64,000 nucleotides of DNA from Flavobacterium lipolyticum (GCF_020905335.1 NZ_JAJJMN010000001.1:3286001-3350000), one strand, 5' to 3'; positions 53,081 through 63,156 are shown, counted from the stretch's first letter. Notes: generated by a model from the letters alone, not told the origin. Made by a program: numbers and translations.

Positions 53081-54694
53081 TTATTGGATTTCAATATTTA
53101 CGGGTAGGTTTCCTCTGCAAGTATTATTTTCAAGAAATTGAATTCCTGCATTTTTTTGAAATTCTTCGAAATCCTGATACACCTGAATAATTCGGGAAGC
53201 TTTAGAAAGATTCGGAATTATTGGCAAAACATAAGGATTTCCGAAAACGTAAAGGAGGCACTTTTTGGTTTGAAGAAGGTTAGAAAGCAATTCTAAAACT
53301 TCATCATTGATTTCGAAATTATTCATTGGTTTTGCTTTCGGAACAAACAAAGAAATAATAACGGTTTCGAATGGCTCCAGACCTTTTTTGATTTCTGAAA
53401 TGGATGAATCTTCTGCATTCTCAAAATCAAATTCTGCTGAATTTAGTACGGTATTTAAAGTCTGAAAAAATGGATTTTTCGTGTTTTTGTATAAACTTAA
53501 TTTGGCTAACTGGTTGTTTTTTTGTGCTTCAAAAACCTGTTCGATGGTGAAATCATCAATGATTTTTGTGATGGAATTTTGAGCAATTTCAAGGTTTAAA
53601 GCTGATGCTCTTTCGAAATTTAGTTCACCTGAAGTAAATTGATTTTCAGCTAGAATTCCAACTTTTTGCTTGGCTTTGATAATTCTGTTGAAACTTTCTT
53701 CAATACGTTCAGGAGAAGCATTTTTAAGAATGGCTTCGATTCCTTCGGGTACATTTTCGGCGAAACATAAAACATCATTACCCGCATTGAAGGCTTCCCA
53801 TTCCAATTCTCCTTTGGTTTCGTATAATTTAGAAACACTATGCATGTTCAGTGCATCGGAAATGACCAGACCATCGTAACCCAGTTTTTCTCGTAAAAGT
53901 GTTTCAATAATAGGTTTTGATAAAGTTGCCGAAGTATTTTTTCCTTCGTTCAAACTTGGAACTGCTAAATGTCCAATCATAATCGAATCGACATTGTGTT
54001 CAATTCCTTTAATAAAAGGGTACAGCTCGTTTTCAAGTAATTCTTCTAAAGTCTCGCTTAAAACCGGTAACCCTAAATGCGAATCGACATTGGTATTTCC
54101 GTGTCCGGGGAAGTGTTTCAGACAGCCTAAAATTCCCACTTCCGACATGCCTTTAAGATATTCTACAGCAAAATGGGCTACTTTTTCTTTGTTTTCACCA
54201 AAAGAGCGATAGCCTATTACGGGGTTGTTCGGGTTGTTATTGATGTCGGCCAAGGGAGATAGATTGTAATGAATTCCTGCAGCTTTCAAATCTAAACCAA
54301 TTTGTTTCCCCACTTCATAAACCAGATTCGATTTATTTTCCGGTAAGGCGCCTAATGTAATGGCGTACGGGTACTGCGGTGTTTTTTCAATGCGCATGGC
54401 TAAGCCCCATTCGGCATCAATGCTGATTAGGAGAGGGGTAGTGGCTACGTTTTGATAACGGACAATCAGGTCTTTTATTTTTTGATAGCTGTCGTCATTA
54501 AAAACAACTTTTTTCTTGCTCTCGTAGTTTGTTGCAGCACTCGCACGGCTGTGAAAAAAGGTAAGTCCGCCAATGTGGTGTTCTTTTATTAAACGTTCAG
54601 TTTCCTGGATGTTTTCTTCGGTATCGTTTATAAAAACTGCAGGAAAAAAGAATTGTCCCACTTTTTGTCTTAATGCTTGTGCTGTCATTTTCAT
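53081..54694 (-). CDS. nagZ: GH3 beta-N-acetylglucosaminidase, NagZ-type
   Basis: 537 residues. The GH3 TIM barrel covers about 1-345: VGQFFFPAVF, PLLISIDAEWGLAMR, the NagZ signature KHFPGHGNTNVDSHLGLP and the nucleophile strand GLVISDALNMHSVS. A C-terminal alpha/beta domain (about 370-537) makes it longer than proteobacterial NagZ (about 340), as is common in Bacteroidetes and Firmicutes. It removes GlcNAc from muropeptides. No signal peptide is seen. Other peptidoglycan-recycling genes follow within 9 kb. Confidence 0.9.
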   Translation of the reverse strand: MKMTAQALRQKVGQFFFPAVFINDTEENIQETERLIKEHHIGGLTFFHSRASAATNYESKKKVVFNDDSYQKIKDLIVRYQNVATTPLLISIDAEWGLAMRIEKTPQYPYAITLGALPENKSNLVYEVGKQIGLDLKAAGIHYNLSPLADINNNPNNPVIGYRSFGENKEKVAHFAVEYLKGMSEVGILGCLKHFPGHGNTNVDSHLGLPVLSETLEELLENELYPFIKGIEHNVDSIMIGHLAVPSLNEGKNTSATLSKPIIETLLREKLGYDGLVISDALNMHSVSKLYETKGELEWEAFNAGNDVLCFAENVPEGIEAILKNASPERIEESFNRIIKAKQKVGILAENQFTSGELNFERASALNLEIAQNSITKIIDDFTIEQVFEAQKNNQLAKLSLYKNTKNPFFQTLNTVLNSAEFDFENAEDSSISEIKKGLEPFETVIISLFVPKAKPMNNFEINDEVLELLSNLLQTKKCLLYVFGNPYVLPIIPNLSKASRIIQVYQDFEEFQKNAGIQFLENNTCRGNLPVNIEIQ

Positions 54695-54901
54695 TAGTAT
54701 AAAACCCGTTGGGTTGTAATTCGTAAAAGTTTAATTAAACAGATAGTCCCGATGCATCGGGATATGTGTAAAAAAGGATACAAAAAAAAAATATAATTTC
54801 TTTCACATAACCAGTTTTGTGTATTTTAAATAAGTGAAACGTCTTTTTTCTGCTAAAAAAATCTATGTTTCTATGTGTTAAAAATGGCTACACCCAAAAG
54901 A

Positions 54902-55354
54902 TTATTTTAAAGTCATTTTCATACAAACACTATTGTCCATTTTCTCGTAAGGCGGATAGTTTGGAATGATAGTGTAACCTAATTTTTGGTATAAGCTGAT
55001 GGCTTCCGGCTGATTTTTACCGGTTTCGAGAATCGTATAGCTGTATTTGATTTCTTTTGCCCAGCGCTCGAGTTCTGCCAAAACCTGAGAAGCAATTCCT
55101 CTTTTTCGGAAATCGGGGTGGACAAACATGCGTTTGATTTCGACCGTATCTTTTTCTTTTTCCCTAAAAGCACCACAACCAACTGCTATATCATTTTCAT
55201 AGAAAACGACAACATGTTTGATGAGATCGGTTTTGTTAAACTGATTGTAAAAGTCATGGTCTTCTCCGTCTCTGATTTTTAAATCCTGATCCAGTAAAAC
55301 GACCAGATTTTTAAAATCAGTATCGTCAGAGTTGGTTCTTTTTAAACTAATCAT
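54902..55354 (-). CDS. GNAT-family N-acetyltransferase
   Basis: 150 residues, a compact GNAT domain with the acetyl-CoA loop KRMFVHPDFRKRGIASQVLAELE and the strand YTILETGKNQPEAISLYQKLGY. The substrate is unknown; the composition fits small-molecule or ribosomal-protein acetyltransferases. It stands between nagZ and a lipoprotein gene. Confidence 0.88.
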   Translation of the reverse strand: MISLKRTNSDDTDFKNLVVLLDQDLKIRDGEDHDFYNQFNKTDLIKHVVVFYENDIAVGCGAFREKEKDTVEIKRMFVHPDFRKRGIASQVLAELERWAKEIKYSYTILETGKNQPEAISLYQKLGYTIIPNYPPYEKMDNSVCMKMTLK

Positions 55355-55480
55355 GATGTTAAATTTATTTTCGTTTTTGAAAAAGGAGCTTTACAATATG
55401 GTGTTTTGGCTAAGCTGAAATTTATTTTTCAGGATTAAAAAGTTTGCATTTTCATAAAAATGCTCTTTTAAAGCTGCTTT

Positions 55481-56359
55481 TTATTCATAACCTTTCCCCG
55501 TAAACCAATCATATCCCTCAATTGTTTTGTATTCATTAGGCATTGAACTCAGTATCACAGTCTCTTTTTTATTATTGTTATAAGGTTTGTTTTTTGAGAT
55601 AATTAATTTACCGGTTTTCTTGTCGTTTTTGTCTTTTTCATAGTAGACATATTCCAGAGTGTCAATTGTCTCGCCATTCCATCTGTATTTGTACATCTCA
55701 GTTTCTCCGGGATGACCATATTGTACACCTCTTATTATTTTTTCTTTAGGAGAGAAAGTTGGATTGATAAATTCAAAACTATTTGAAAAAGTCTTTTGGT
55801 CTTCTCTGAGTAAGTAAATATTACTGAAAGCTTTTAAGCAACACCCGGTAGCACCATACCAGTTTAAAACGAAGTCTTTTAATCCATCTCCATTAATATC
55901 TCTAATAGTGTCATTTCTATAAGTCAGACTCCATTCTTTATGAGAGACCACCTTTTTAAATTTATTGTTAACTTTTGAATAGATGTCAATGTATACATCG
56001 TTTATTCCGTAACGGTGAATAATTAAATGGGGATGCTTTTTGGTGAAATGATTATCGAAATTTATATCCACTTCAATTGCAGTGTTCACTTTATATTCTT
56101 GGTGAAATTTGTTCTTGTCAATATTTTGTGTTGCAATTTTTATTGCATTTGTTAAGATCTGGTCAAATCTTACACTATCAATTCTATTTTGCTGTTCTAA
56201 TTTTTTTCTTTTTTCTAAACGTTCTTTTTCCTTTTGTAAAAACGTTGCCGAAACCGAATCTTTTCTAACTGCCTTTTTTTTCTTTTCGTTTGATTGTCCG
56301 CATGAAAATAATGACAGTATGATTACTACTATTGCTAATATGTTTGGTTTTGTCTTCAT
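55481..56359 (-). CDS. putative lipoprotein, function unknown
   Basis: 292 residues with a lipoprotein signal (VVIILSLFSCGQSNEKKKK, lipid-modified Cys at about residue 20). A Lys-rich linker and a C-terminal globular part follow, with an FG-GAP/EF-hand-like acidic loop (DINGDGLKDFVLNWYGA) of the kind used for calcium in beta-propeller repeats. No further family was recognised. It probably sits in the outer or inner membrane facing the periplasm. Confidence 0.75.
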   Translation of the reverse strand: MKTKPNILAIVVIILSLFSCGQSNEKKKKAVRKDSVSATFLQKEKERLEKRKKLEQQNRIDSVRFDQILTNAIKIATQNIDKNKFHQEYKVNTAIEVDINFDNHFTKKHPHLIIHRYGINDVYIDIYSKVNNKFKKVVSHKEWSLTYRNDTIRDINGDGLKDFVLNWYGATGCCLKAFSNIYLLREDQKTFSNSFEFINPTFSPKEKIIRGVQYGHPGETEMYKYRWNGETIDTLEYVYYEKDKNDKKTGKLIISKNKPYNNNKKETVILSSMPNEYKTIEGYDWFTGKGYE

Positions 56360-56394
56360 ACGGTTGCGAAAACTTAGAAAATGATAATTTGTTC

Positions 56395-56736
56395 TTATTT
56401 CAGTTTGCTTTTCTTTTGTTTGGCAAGTTGTGTTTTGGTGTGTAATGCTTTTTCTAAGCGGTTTTTGAAACGGAAGAGTTTCGGCAAACCTTCGAGTCGG
56501 TCTTCGAGTGTAATTTTTTCAAAAACAACAATGGCTTTTTCTAAAACCCGGATCTCATTATCGAGATCCATCTGGTTTTTATAGAAGGTTGCTAATCGGT
56601 CGTAAGGATGATTTCCTTTAAAACCTTCGTTGATATTTTGTTCGTATAACGCAATTGCTTTCTCCGTTTCTCCTGCTTTTTCCAATTCAATTGCTTTCAG
56701 GTTTCGTTCGGCCTGTAAATTTTCATTGATCTCCAT
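56395..56736 (-). CDS. small tetratricopeptide-like protein
   Basis: The ATG at 56736 is preferred because a longer start (56784) would overlap the MFS gene. The product is about 113 residues with a TPR-like helix pair (NLKAIELEKAGETEKAIALYEQNI then HPYDRLATFYKNQMDLDNEI in pieces). It ends in a basic tail. It lies 22 bp after the AmpG-like gene. It is probably a protein-protein contact module. Confidence 0.7.
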   Translation of the reverse strand: MEINENLQAERNLKAIELEKAGETEKAIALYEQNINEGFKGNHPYDRLATFYKNQMDLDNEIRVLEKAIVVFEKITLEDRLEGLPKLFRFKNRLEKALHTKTQLAKQKKSKLK

Positions 56737-56758
56737 AGGTAAGATGTTTGATTTGGGG

Positions 56759-58081
56759 TTAAACTTCTTCAGATTTTTTCCCAAAATCTTTTGGGAATAT
56801 TAAAAAACGTGATAAAATAAGACCTGGGATTGTGGCGATTACTACCCAGATAAAGAAGTTTTCATAACCTAAATATTTTTGTATAAAACCACTTAACATC
56901 CCCGGAAGCATCATTCCTAATGCCATAAAACCGGTTGCAAGCGCATAATGTGCCGTTTTTGATTCTCCTTCTGCAACATGAATTAAATACATCATAAAAC
57001 CTGTGAAACCAAAACCGTATCCAAATTGTTCCAGAATAACGGTAATGCAGGTATAGAGATTTAAAGGAGAGTTAATTTCGAAAAAATACAAATTGATATG
57101 AAGATGGAAAATATCTTGCGGCTGAAAATGAGCCAATCCGATAAAACCAAGAATAGGGAGATGCATGGTCAAAAACATTGGAAACATCCATTTGGTAAGA
57201 CCATGTTTAGAAAGCGCGATTCCGCCTAAAATTCCTCCAACAGTCAAAGCAAAAATCCCCAGAGTTCCATAAATTATTCCAACAGCTTCCGTATCTAATC
57301 CCATTCCGCCTAATTCTTTTCCGTCCAATAAAAAAGGACTTAACATTTTAAGTAATTGAGATTCACCAAGTCTGAAAACTAGGATAAAAGCGAGAATTAT
57401 TCCAATTTGTTTTTTTTGAAAGAAACTGATAAATATAGTGGCAAAGTTTTGATGATGTGTTTTATCAGCACTTTCTAAGGTGTTTATTTCTTCTTTTGGC
57501 GTAAAAATGAAATTGTAAAGGGTAATAAATGTCATCAATAAACCAACAATAATCATGGTATAGGACCAGGCTTTGGTATTGTCGCCATATTTATGTTCTA
57601 AATAACCGGCAAGCAAAACAATTAATCCATTTCCGGCAAGCATCGAAAGTCTGTAAAAGGTACTTCTGATTCCTAAGAAAAAAGATTGCTGCTCTTTGGG
57701 TAAAACCAATAAATAGAAACCATCACTAGCAATATCATTGGAGGCTGATGCAAAAGCGGCAACCCAGAATATGGCTAAAGTCATCATGAAAAAACCACTT
57801 GTGGGAATGGTGAATCCAACGACCAAAAAAGCAATAGAGATGAGCAATTGCATTGATAAAAACCATTTTCTCTTAGTTCCTGTCAACTCAATAAAAGGGC
57901 TCCAAAGTGGTTTTATCACCCAGGGCAGGTATAATAAACTGGTGTAGACGCCAATATCTTCGTTTGATATTCCCAGATTTTTGTACATAATTACCGAAAC
58001 AGAGATAATTATGGCATAAGGCAATCCAGATGCGAAATTTAGAAACGGAATCCAGAACCATGGTTTATTATCTGTTTTCAT
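56759..58081 (-). CDS. AmpG-like MFS permease
   Basis: 440 residues with about 12 membrane segments. The start PWFWIPFLNFASGLPYAIIISVS, then YTSLLYLPWVIKPLWSPFIEL, match the AmpG family, which imports GlcNAc-anhydroMurNAc muropeptides; several Bacteroidetes relatives carry related sugars. The neighbours (GHL10 hydrolase overlapping by 14 bp, nagZ, anmK) support a role in muropeptide uptake. The ATG is at 58081. Confidence 0.82.
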   Translation of the reverse strand: MKTDNKPWFWIPFLNFASGLPYAIIISVSVIMYKNLGISNEDIGVYTSLLYLPWVIKPLWSPFIELTGTKRKWFLSMQLLISIAFLVVGFTIPTSGFFMMTLAIFWVAAFASASNDIASDGFYLLVLPKEQQSFFLGIRSTFYRLSMLAGNGLIVLLAGYLEHKYGDNTKAWSYTMIIVGLLMTFITLYNFIFTPKEEINTLESADKTHHQNFATIFISFFQKKQIGIILAFILVFRLGESQLLKMLSPFLLDGKELGGMGLDTEAVGIIYGTLGIFALTVGGILGGIALSKHGLTKWMFPMFLTMHLPILGFIGLAHFQPQDIFHLHINLYFFEINSPLNLYTCITVILEQFGYGFGFTGFMMYLIHVAEGESKTAHYALATGFMALGMMLPGMLSGFIQKYLGYENFFIWVVIATIPGLILSRFLIFPKDFGKKSEEV

Positions 58082-59639
58082 TTGGCTGGGCAGGGGTATA
58101 AGGTTTAAATGGTTTTTTTAGGTCGATAGCTGCGGGCGTACTTTCATTAGCATAATAATCAATAAAGGTTACGGCGCAGGCTTTGTACTGATTTATTTTT
58201 TCGGCAGGAATGCTGAATGAAATTACTCCGTTTGTTTCATAAACGGTAATTTTATCGATAATTTTTGTAGCGTCATTAACATCTACTTTCGAAACATGAT
58301 CTCCACCATAAATTACGATGTAGCGCACTTTTGTATTCAGCGGACTTTTGATTGTGAAGGTGTATTTATTGCTGTCTTTTGAATACTCATTGAAAACCGG
58401 TGTATCGATTATAATGTGCTTTAAATTGGGTACTGCAGCCGGAAGTGCCGGATATTTATATTGATTTTCTTCTAAAAGACGAACGATATCAAAGTTCTTG
58501 TTCATGAACCATTTAGAACTGAAATAAGCGCTTCCGCTTACTTTTTTGAAGCTTCTAGCATAATCAATCTGATTTGGAATTTCACTGGCAAAATTCCAGC
58601 TTTTGTCATTGTCTCCTCTGATTTTATAAGAGGCGTGTCCGATATAAAGTGCAGTATTATTAGAGTTCTCTGACCACCATTTGACCAATTTTGAATAAGA
58701 AGCTCTCGGGTTGTTCATACTCCAGTACAATTGAGGAAGGATGTAATCGATCCATTTTTGGTCCATCCATAAAACAGGATCGGCATACAAATCGTCGTAA
58801 TTGGACGTTGACTGGGTTTCAGAACCTTTTGGATCCTGAGATTTATTACGCCACACCCCAAACGGACTGATTCCGAATTGTACCCATGGTTTACTGGTTT
58901 TGATCATGGTCGAAATGGTGTGTACAAAGTTGCTCACATTGGCACGACGCCAATCACCAAGACTTAACCCGGCTCCGTATTTTTTGTAGGAAGTGGTATC
59001 GTTAAAGGTTTTTCCCGGAACAGTATACGGATAAAAGTAGTCGTCAAAATGAATGGCATCGATATCGTATTTGTCGACTACTTCTTTTACCACCTTGGTT
59101 AGATGTTCCTGAACCTCAGGTAATGCAGGGTCGTAATATATTTTTCCGGCGTATTCAATCATCCATTCCGGATGCTTAAAAATGTCGTGATCGGGACTTA
59201 ACTGCTGTTTGTTCAGGTCGAAAGTAGCGCGATACGGATTCAGCCAGGCGTGAAATTCAAAGCCTCTTTTGTGGGCTTCCTCGATCATCCAGGCCAAGGT
59301 ATCGTAATACGGATTGGGTGCCTGTCCTTCTTTCCCTGTCAGGAAACGGGACCATGGTGCGAGTTCTGTTGGATATAAAGCATCTCCAACGCTTCGAATC
59401 TGAACTATTACGGCGTTGTAGTTTAATTTTTTATAAGCATCTAAAATCTCAAGATAGTCCGCTTTTTCTTTCTCTACGCTGTCTTTAGCTGTTTTTGGCC
59501 AGTCGATGTTGACCACAGTTGCAATCCAGACCCCTCTAAATTCATTTTTAGGGTAAAGTGTTTTTTCCTGTGCATCGGATTTCCATCCGAAGAAAAATAA
59601 AAATAGAATAGAGAATAATAGTTGCTGATTTTTATGCAT
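58068..59639 (-). CDS. secreted GHL10 (YddW-type) glycoside hydrolase-like protein
   Basis: 523 residues with a signal peptide (LLFSILFLFFFGWKSDAQ). The domain of residues 30-340 matches the GHL10/DUF187 family: NEFRGVWIATVVNIDWP, YNAVIVQIRSVGDALYPTELAPWS in pieces, FEFHAWLNPYRA, DAIHFDDYFYPY. Acidic residues D and E in those strands are the presumed catalytic groups. The C-terminal 150 residues form a fibronectin-like domain. YddW-type proteins are thought to act on peptidoglycan glycan strands. The gene overlaps the permease by 14 bp. Confidence 0.85.
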   Translation of the reverse strand: MHKNQQLLFSILFLFFFGWKSDAQEKTLYPKNEFRGVWIATVVNIDWPKTAKDSVEKEKADYLEILDAYKKLNYNAVIVQIRSVGDALYPTELAPWSRFLTGKEGQAPNPYYDTLAWMIEEAHKRGFEFHAWLNPYRATFDLNKQQLSPDHDIFKHPEWMIEYAGKIYYDPALPEVQEHLTKVVKEVVDKYDIDAIHFDDYFYPYTVPGKTFNDTTSYKKYGAGLSLGDWRRANVSNFVHTISTMIKTSKPWVQFGISPFGVWRNKSQDPKGSETQSTSNYDDLYADPVLWMDQKWIDYILPQLYWSMNNPRASYSKLVKWWSENSNNTALYIGHASYKIRGDNDKSWNFASEIPNQIDYARSFKKVSGSAYFSSKWFMNKNFDIVRLLEENQYKYPALPAAVPNLKHIIIDTPVFNEYSKDSNKYTFTIKSPLNTKVRYIVIYGGDHVSKVDVNDATKIIDKITVYETNGVISFSIPAEKINQYKACAVTFIDYYANESTPAAIDLKKPFKPYTPAQPNENR

Positions 59640-59661
59640 TTCAATCTTTTTTAACAGAAAC

Positions 59662-59669
59662 CAAAAATA
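59662..59669 (-). promoter_or_regulatory. -7-like box upstream of the GHL10 gene
   Basis: TATTTTTG on the minus strand, 23 bp from the start codon; no TTG is found at the expected distance, so the call is weak. Confidence 0.3.
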
Positions 59670-59803
59670 GTTTTTTTAGATGAGTATAAGAAATTATAAT
59701 TTTAGAATAGTGATTAAGTGGAATGTTTAATGGTTTAATCGTTTATTCGTTTAATTATAGGTTGATAAACGGAGTGAAATTCTTTGCTGTTTATGGTTTA
59801 TAG

Positions 59804-59850
59804 TTTGTTGTTTGTTGTTTGTTGTTTGTTGTTTGTTGTTTGTTGTTTGT
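59804..59850. repeat. 7-bp microsatellite TTTGTTG, six units
   Basis: Six complete and one partial consecutive copies of TTTGTTG, just before the REP-like block. Confidence 0.92.
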
Positions 59851-60310
59851 CTGAGCGGAGTCGAACTTGTCTGTCTGAGCGAAGTCGAGGTTGTCCGTCT
59901 GAGCGGAGTCGAGGTTGTCCGTCTGAGCGAAGTCGAAGACAGGTCAACGAGAACGTGGGGGGCTTCGACTTCGCTCAGCCGGATATTAGTTTTAGTTTTG
60001 TAAATCGAAGTTGTCTGTCTGAGCGGAGTCGAACTTGTCTGTCTGAGCGAAGTCGAAGACAGGTCAACGAGAACGTGGGGGCTTCGACTTCGCTCAGCCG
60101 GACATTAGTTTTAGTTTTGTAAATCAATAATCGTTAATCGGAAATTTTAAATATAAAGGGTTTATAGTTTATAGTTTGTAAATCGAACTTGTCCGTCTGA
60201 GCGGAGTCGAAGTTGTCTGTCTGAGCGGAGTCGAAGACAGGTCAACGAGAACGTGAGGGGCTTCGACTCCGCTCAGCCGGACATTAGTTTTAACTTTGTA
60301 AATCAATAAT
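59851..60310. repeat. REP-like palindromic repeat block, three large hairpins
   Basis: Tandem and dispersed copies of CTGAGCG(A/G)AGTCGA(A/G) alternate with its complement. Three complete hairpin units share a GACAGGTCAACGAGAACGTG loop: arms 59923-59938/59963-59978, 60043-60058/60082-60097 and 60221-60236/60261-60276. In the third copy both arms carry the matching change (GCGGAG with CTCCGC). Each is followed by a similar (A/C)ATTAGTTTTA-(G/C)-TTTTGTAAATC stretch. No gene is present. Confidence 0.9.
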
Positions 60311-60348
60311 CGATAATCAAATATCCTAAATCTTAAATTAATTAGGAT

Positions 60349-61617
60349 TTATACCTTAAAAATGAGTCTTTTTTTGTAAAAATATCCTAAAACACAACTC
60401 CATAATAGTACATACAGTACAGAATAGGTAAAGGACGATAACAATTGATTTTCAAAAAGAGGACTGATCCCGTACTGGTACGCATAGTCTCTAACGTTTA
60501 TAGTCTCGGAAATATTTTGAGGATTCTGAATTTTAATCATGGCAAGTGCACGAGGCAGTATGCCGGAAACAAAAAATACAATCATTGGATTTACACCCCA
60601 ACTGAGTAAAAAAGTTGTCCATTTTTTGTGATTGAGTATATCTACTACATAATAGATCAGGGTGAGGAGAAATAAACCAATCCCGGCAGTAAATAAAACA
60701 TACGAGCTGCTCCAAAGTGCTTTATTTATAGGGAAAAATAGAGACCACAGTAATCCTGAGATCATCAGGGCAACACTGAGGATTCCCATTTTTTTTGCAA
60801 TTTCGGTTTTGGGTATGGGTTTTAGAAGCAATTGACCTATTAGTAGTCCGATCAATCCGTTTGCTATAGTGGGTACAGTACTTAGAATACCTTCCGGATC
60901 CCAGGTTTTGGTAGCGATGTACATGTGATCTTTGAGTAAAATACTATCGAGCCATGACGCTAAATTGGTACCCGGTTCCAGATTTGCAGGACCAATTCCG
61001 GGAACAGGAACCAGTGTCATGATCGCCCAATAGCCCAATAAAATAAGAGTACTTAGAATGATTTGGGTTTTTACGTTTGTTTTTAAATAGACGAGTGAAA
61101 CCAGCAGATAAACAACTCCGATGCGTTGCAGCACACCTGGAAGTCTGACATCGCTGAAATTTTCGTGTCCGCCATAAGCTAAAGCGAGAAAAATAATGAA
61201 AAGACCAGCGGCTAAAAGGGTTTTAATTTTAAGATTGAAGTTTCCAATTAAAGCATATCCAACTAAAGCGGTGAGCATTAAACGCACGAGAAGAAGTGGA
61301 AATCCGTCAAGTCCCAGAAAATAAATGCTGTTGAAAAAGTACAGAAAAAATCCAAGGCAAATGATGCGCAGGGAACGGGTGATTATTTTTAAGATGTTTT
61401 CGGGTTTGTCCTGTTTAATGGGCATGGCGAGTGGAATTGCGATTCCAACGACAAGTATAAAAAACGGAAAAACGAGATCGGCTAAGGTGCAGCCGTTCCA
61501 CTTTGCATGATCGAGAATGGGGTAAACATAATCCCAGCTTCCCGGATTGTTTACAACGGTCATTAACAAGACAGTAAGCCCTCTTAAAACATCAACTGAA
61601 ATGATACGATCTTTCAT
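60349..61617 (-). CDS. DUF5009/HGSNAT-type membrane acyltransferase (NagX-like)
   Basis: 422 residues, about 11 membrane segments. The N-terminus RIISVDVLRGLTVLLMTVVNNPGSW and DLVFPFFILVVGIAIPLAM are characteristic of the heparan-alpha-glucosaminide N-acetyltransferase-like family, with the motif around HAKWNGCTLADLVFPFF containing the catalytic His. NagX-like proteins lie near GlcNAc and peptidoglycan-recycling genes and may acetylate amino sugars across the membrane. It lies between the GHL10 and anmK genes. Confidence 0.82.
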   Translation of the reverse strand: MKDRIISVDVLRGLTVLLMTVVNNPGSWDYVYPILDHAKWNGCTLADLVFPFFILVVGIAIPLAMPIKQDKPENILKIITRSLRIICLGFFLYFFNSIYFLGLDGFPLLLVRLMLTALVGYALIGNFNLKIKTLLAAGLFIIFLALAYGGHENFSDVRLPGVLQRIGVVYLLVSLVYLKTNVKTQIILSTLILLGYWAIMTLVPVPGIGPANLEPGTNLASWLDSILLKDHMYIATKTWDPEGILSTVPTIANGLIGLLIGQLLLKPIPKTEIAKKMGILSVALMISGLLWSLFFPINKALWSSSYVLFTAGIGLFLLTLIYYVVDILNHKKWTTFLLSWGVNPMIVFFVSGILPRALAMIKIQNPQNISETINVRDYAYQYGISPLFENQLLSSFTYSVLYVLLWSCVLGYFYKKRLIFKV

Positions 61618-61947
61618 TTTCTTATTTTATTTAATTCGTTTCGGAGTCTTTTTAAACACATAGAGACATAGCATTTTGTAAACCGAAAATCAGGCATTTC
61701 ACTTTTTCTCAATACACATAGCTTACTACGTGAAAGAAACGAGTTTCTTTTTAGGAATTCTTTTTTATATAAATCTAGGCCTCTATGTGTTAAAATGATA
61801 GCCACAGATTAATGGATTAAAAAGATTATAAAATCTGCAAGATCTGCAAAATCTGCGTGAAAAATATTTATCACATAGAGGCATCGTTTTTTATAAGTAA
61901 GATAGTCTATGTCTATTGGTTTAGTTAAACTTTCAGGAAGTATATCT
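61618..61947. repeat. intergenic region with ACACATAG-type repeats
   Basis: No credible gene. It has several copies of a short dispersed sequence (AACACATAGAGACATAG at about 61658, CTCTATGTGTTAAAA at about 61781 in inverse orientation, TCACATAGAGGCAT at about 61870) that also occurs at 54870 and 63230. The frame at 61614-61805 is made of this repeat. Confidence 0.55.
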
Positions 61948-63156
61948 TTAATCAGGTAACGAGATTTTCCCCATGGTTACAGATGGAATTCCTTTGTGTG
62001 AGCCAAAATTAAAATCTTCCCCAGCTATAGTTTCATTAGCCAAAACAGCAAACAAAACGGCTTCTTTGGCATCGCCAGAAATACCCAGTTCATCTGTTTT
62101 GTGAAAATCGCAAGGCAACAATTCTTTAAGCCATTGCACCAGTAAAGGATTGTGCGTACCTCCGCCGGACAGGTAAATTTTGAAATCTTCGAGTCTATCA
62201 GCAGAGTTGTTTACGGCATAATGAATGGCTTCGGCGATTGTTTCAGCGCTAAAACGGGTTAATGTAGCCAGTAAATCGGGAGCAGAAATGGTTTCAGAGG
62301 AACTTCTGACCAAAGCTGCTTTTACGTATTCGGCACTAAAAAGCTCCGGACCTATTGTTTTTGGAAATTCCTGACGGAAAAAAGCATCGTCTTTTAAATG
62401 ATCGAGCAATAACTGATTTACAGTTCCTTTTCGGGCTATTTCGGCATCTTTGTCGTAACTTTTTTCAGGGTAATACTGTTTCGTAAAAAGATCGATCAGG
62501 GTATTTCCGGTTCCGGTATCGGTTACGAAAGTTTCTTCGGGATTTAATGAAGCAGGTAAGAAGGTAAAATTAGCAATACCACCCATATTGAGCATGATGC
62601 GATTTTCGCCCTTTTTTCCAAATAAAAAATAATCACCATAAACGGCTAACGGAGCGCCTTCACCACCTGCTGCAATGTGTTTTTGTCTGAAATCAGAAAG
62701 GGTAATGATACCTGTTTTTACGGCAATATGATCGCCATCGCCAATTTGTAAAGTGGCGTTTGGAAATTTCTCCTGTTGGTGCAAAAACTTAGGAGCGTGT
62801 AAAACCGTCTGTCCGTGTGAGGCAATCAAATCGATTTGGCTGGCGGAAATATTTCGTTTTTTCAGAAAATCGTTTATCATTTCGGCATGCAAAATTCCAA
62901 TCCATTCGTTGAGCATCACCAAATGTTGAAAATCAATTTCTTTCTTCGCAAAAACTTTACGGATTTCAAATTTAATGTCTTCCGAATAATCGATAGTTTC
63001 AAATTTAGTTATTTTGACAGCGCTATTTTGCCCTGAACCTGAAATTTCGCATAAGGCAATATCGAGCCCGTCAAGGGAAGTACCGGACATTAACCCAATA
63101 ATGCTGCGGGTTTCTTTTTGAGCAATTTGGTACAGTGCGTTTATATTTTTATTCAT
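61948..63156 (-). CDS. anmK: anhydro-N-acetylmuramic acid kinase
   Basis: 402 residues. The sugar-kinase fold shows the AnmK motifs IIGLMSGTSLDGLDIALCE, ASHGQTVLHAP, GDFR-like SDFRQKHIAAGGEGAPL and ILNMGGIANFTFLP. It phosphorylates 1,6-anhydroMurNAc to MurNAc-6-phosphate in muropeptide recycling, hence the link with nagZ and the AmpG-like permease nearby. The next gene leftwards is the acyltransferase. Confidence 0.94.
   Translation of the reverse strand: MNKNINALYQIAQKETRSIIGLMSGTSLDGLDIALCEISGSGQNSAVKITKFETIDYSEDIKFEIRKVFAKKEIDFQHLVMLNEWIGILHAEMINDFLKKRNISASQIDLIASHGQTVLHAPKFLHQQEKFPNATLQIGDGDHIAVKTGIITLSDFRQKHIAAGGEGAPLAVYGDYFLFGKKGENRIMLNMGGIANFTFLPASLNPEETFVTDTGTGNTLIDLFTKQYYPEKSYDKDAEIARKGTVNQLLLDHLKDDAFFRQEFPKTIGPELFSAEYVKAALVRSSSETISAPDLLATLTRFSAETIAEAIHYAVNNSADRLEDFKIYLSGGGTHNPLLVQWLKELLPCDFHKTDELGISGDAKEAVLFAVLANETIAGEDFNFGSHKGIPSVTMGKISLPD

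Noticed and set aside
59784..60122. Overlapping frames rich in SERSR or GVE repeats
   Set aside because: They are translations of the 7-bp microsatellite and the REP-like palindromes in two frames, not genes.
61614..61805. 63-codon minus-strand frame before the acyltransferase
   Set aside because: It consists of the dispersed ACACATAG repeat and the region around it; the composition is not protein-like.
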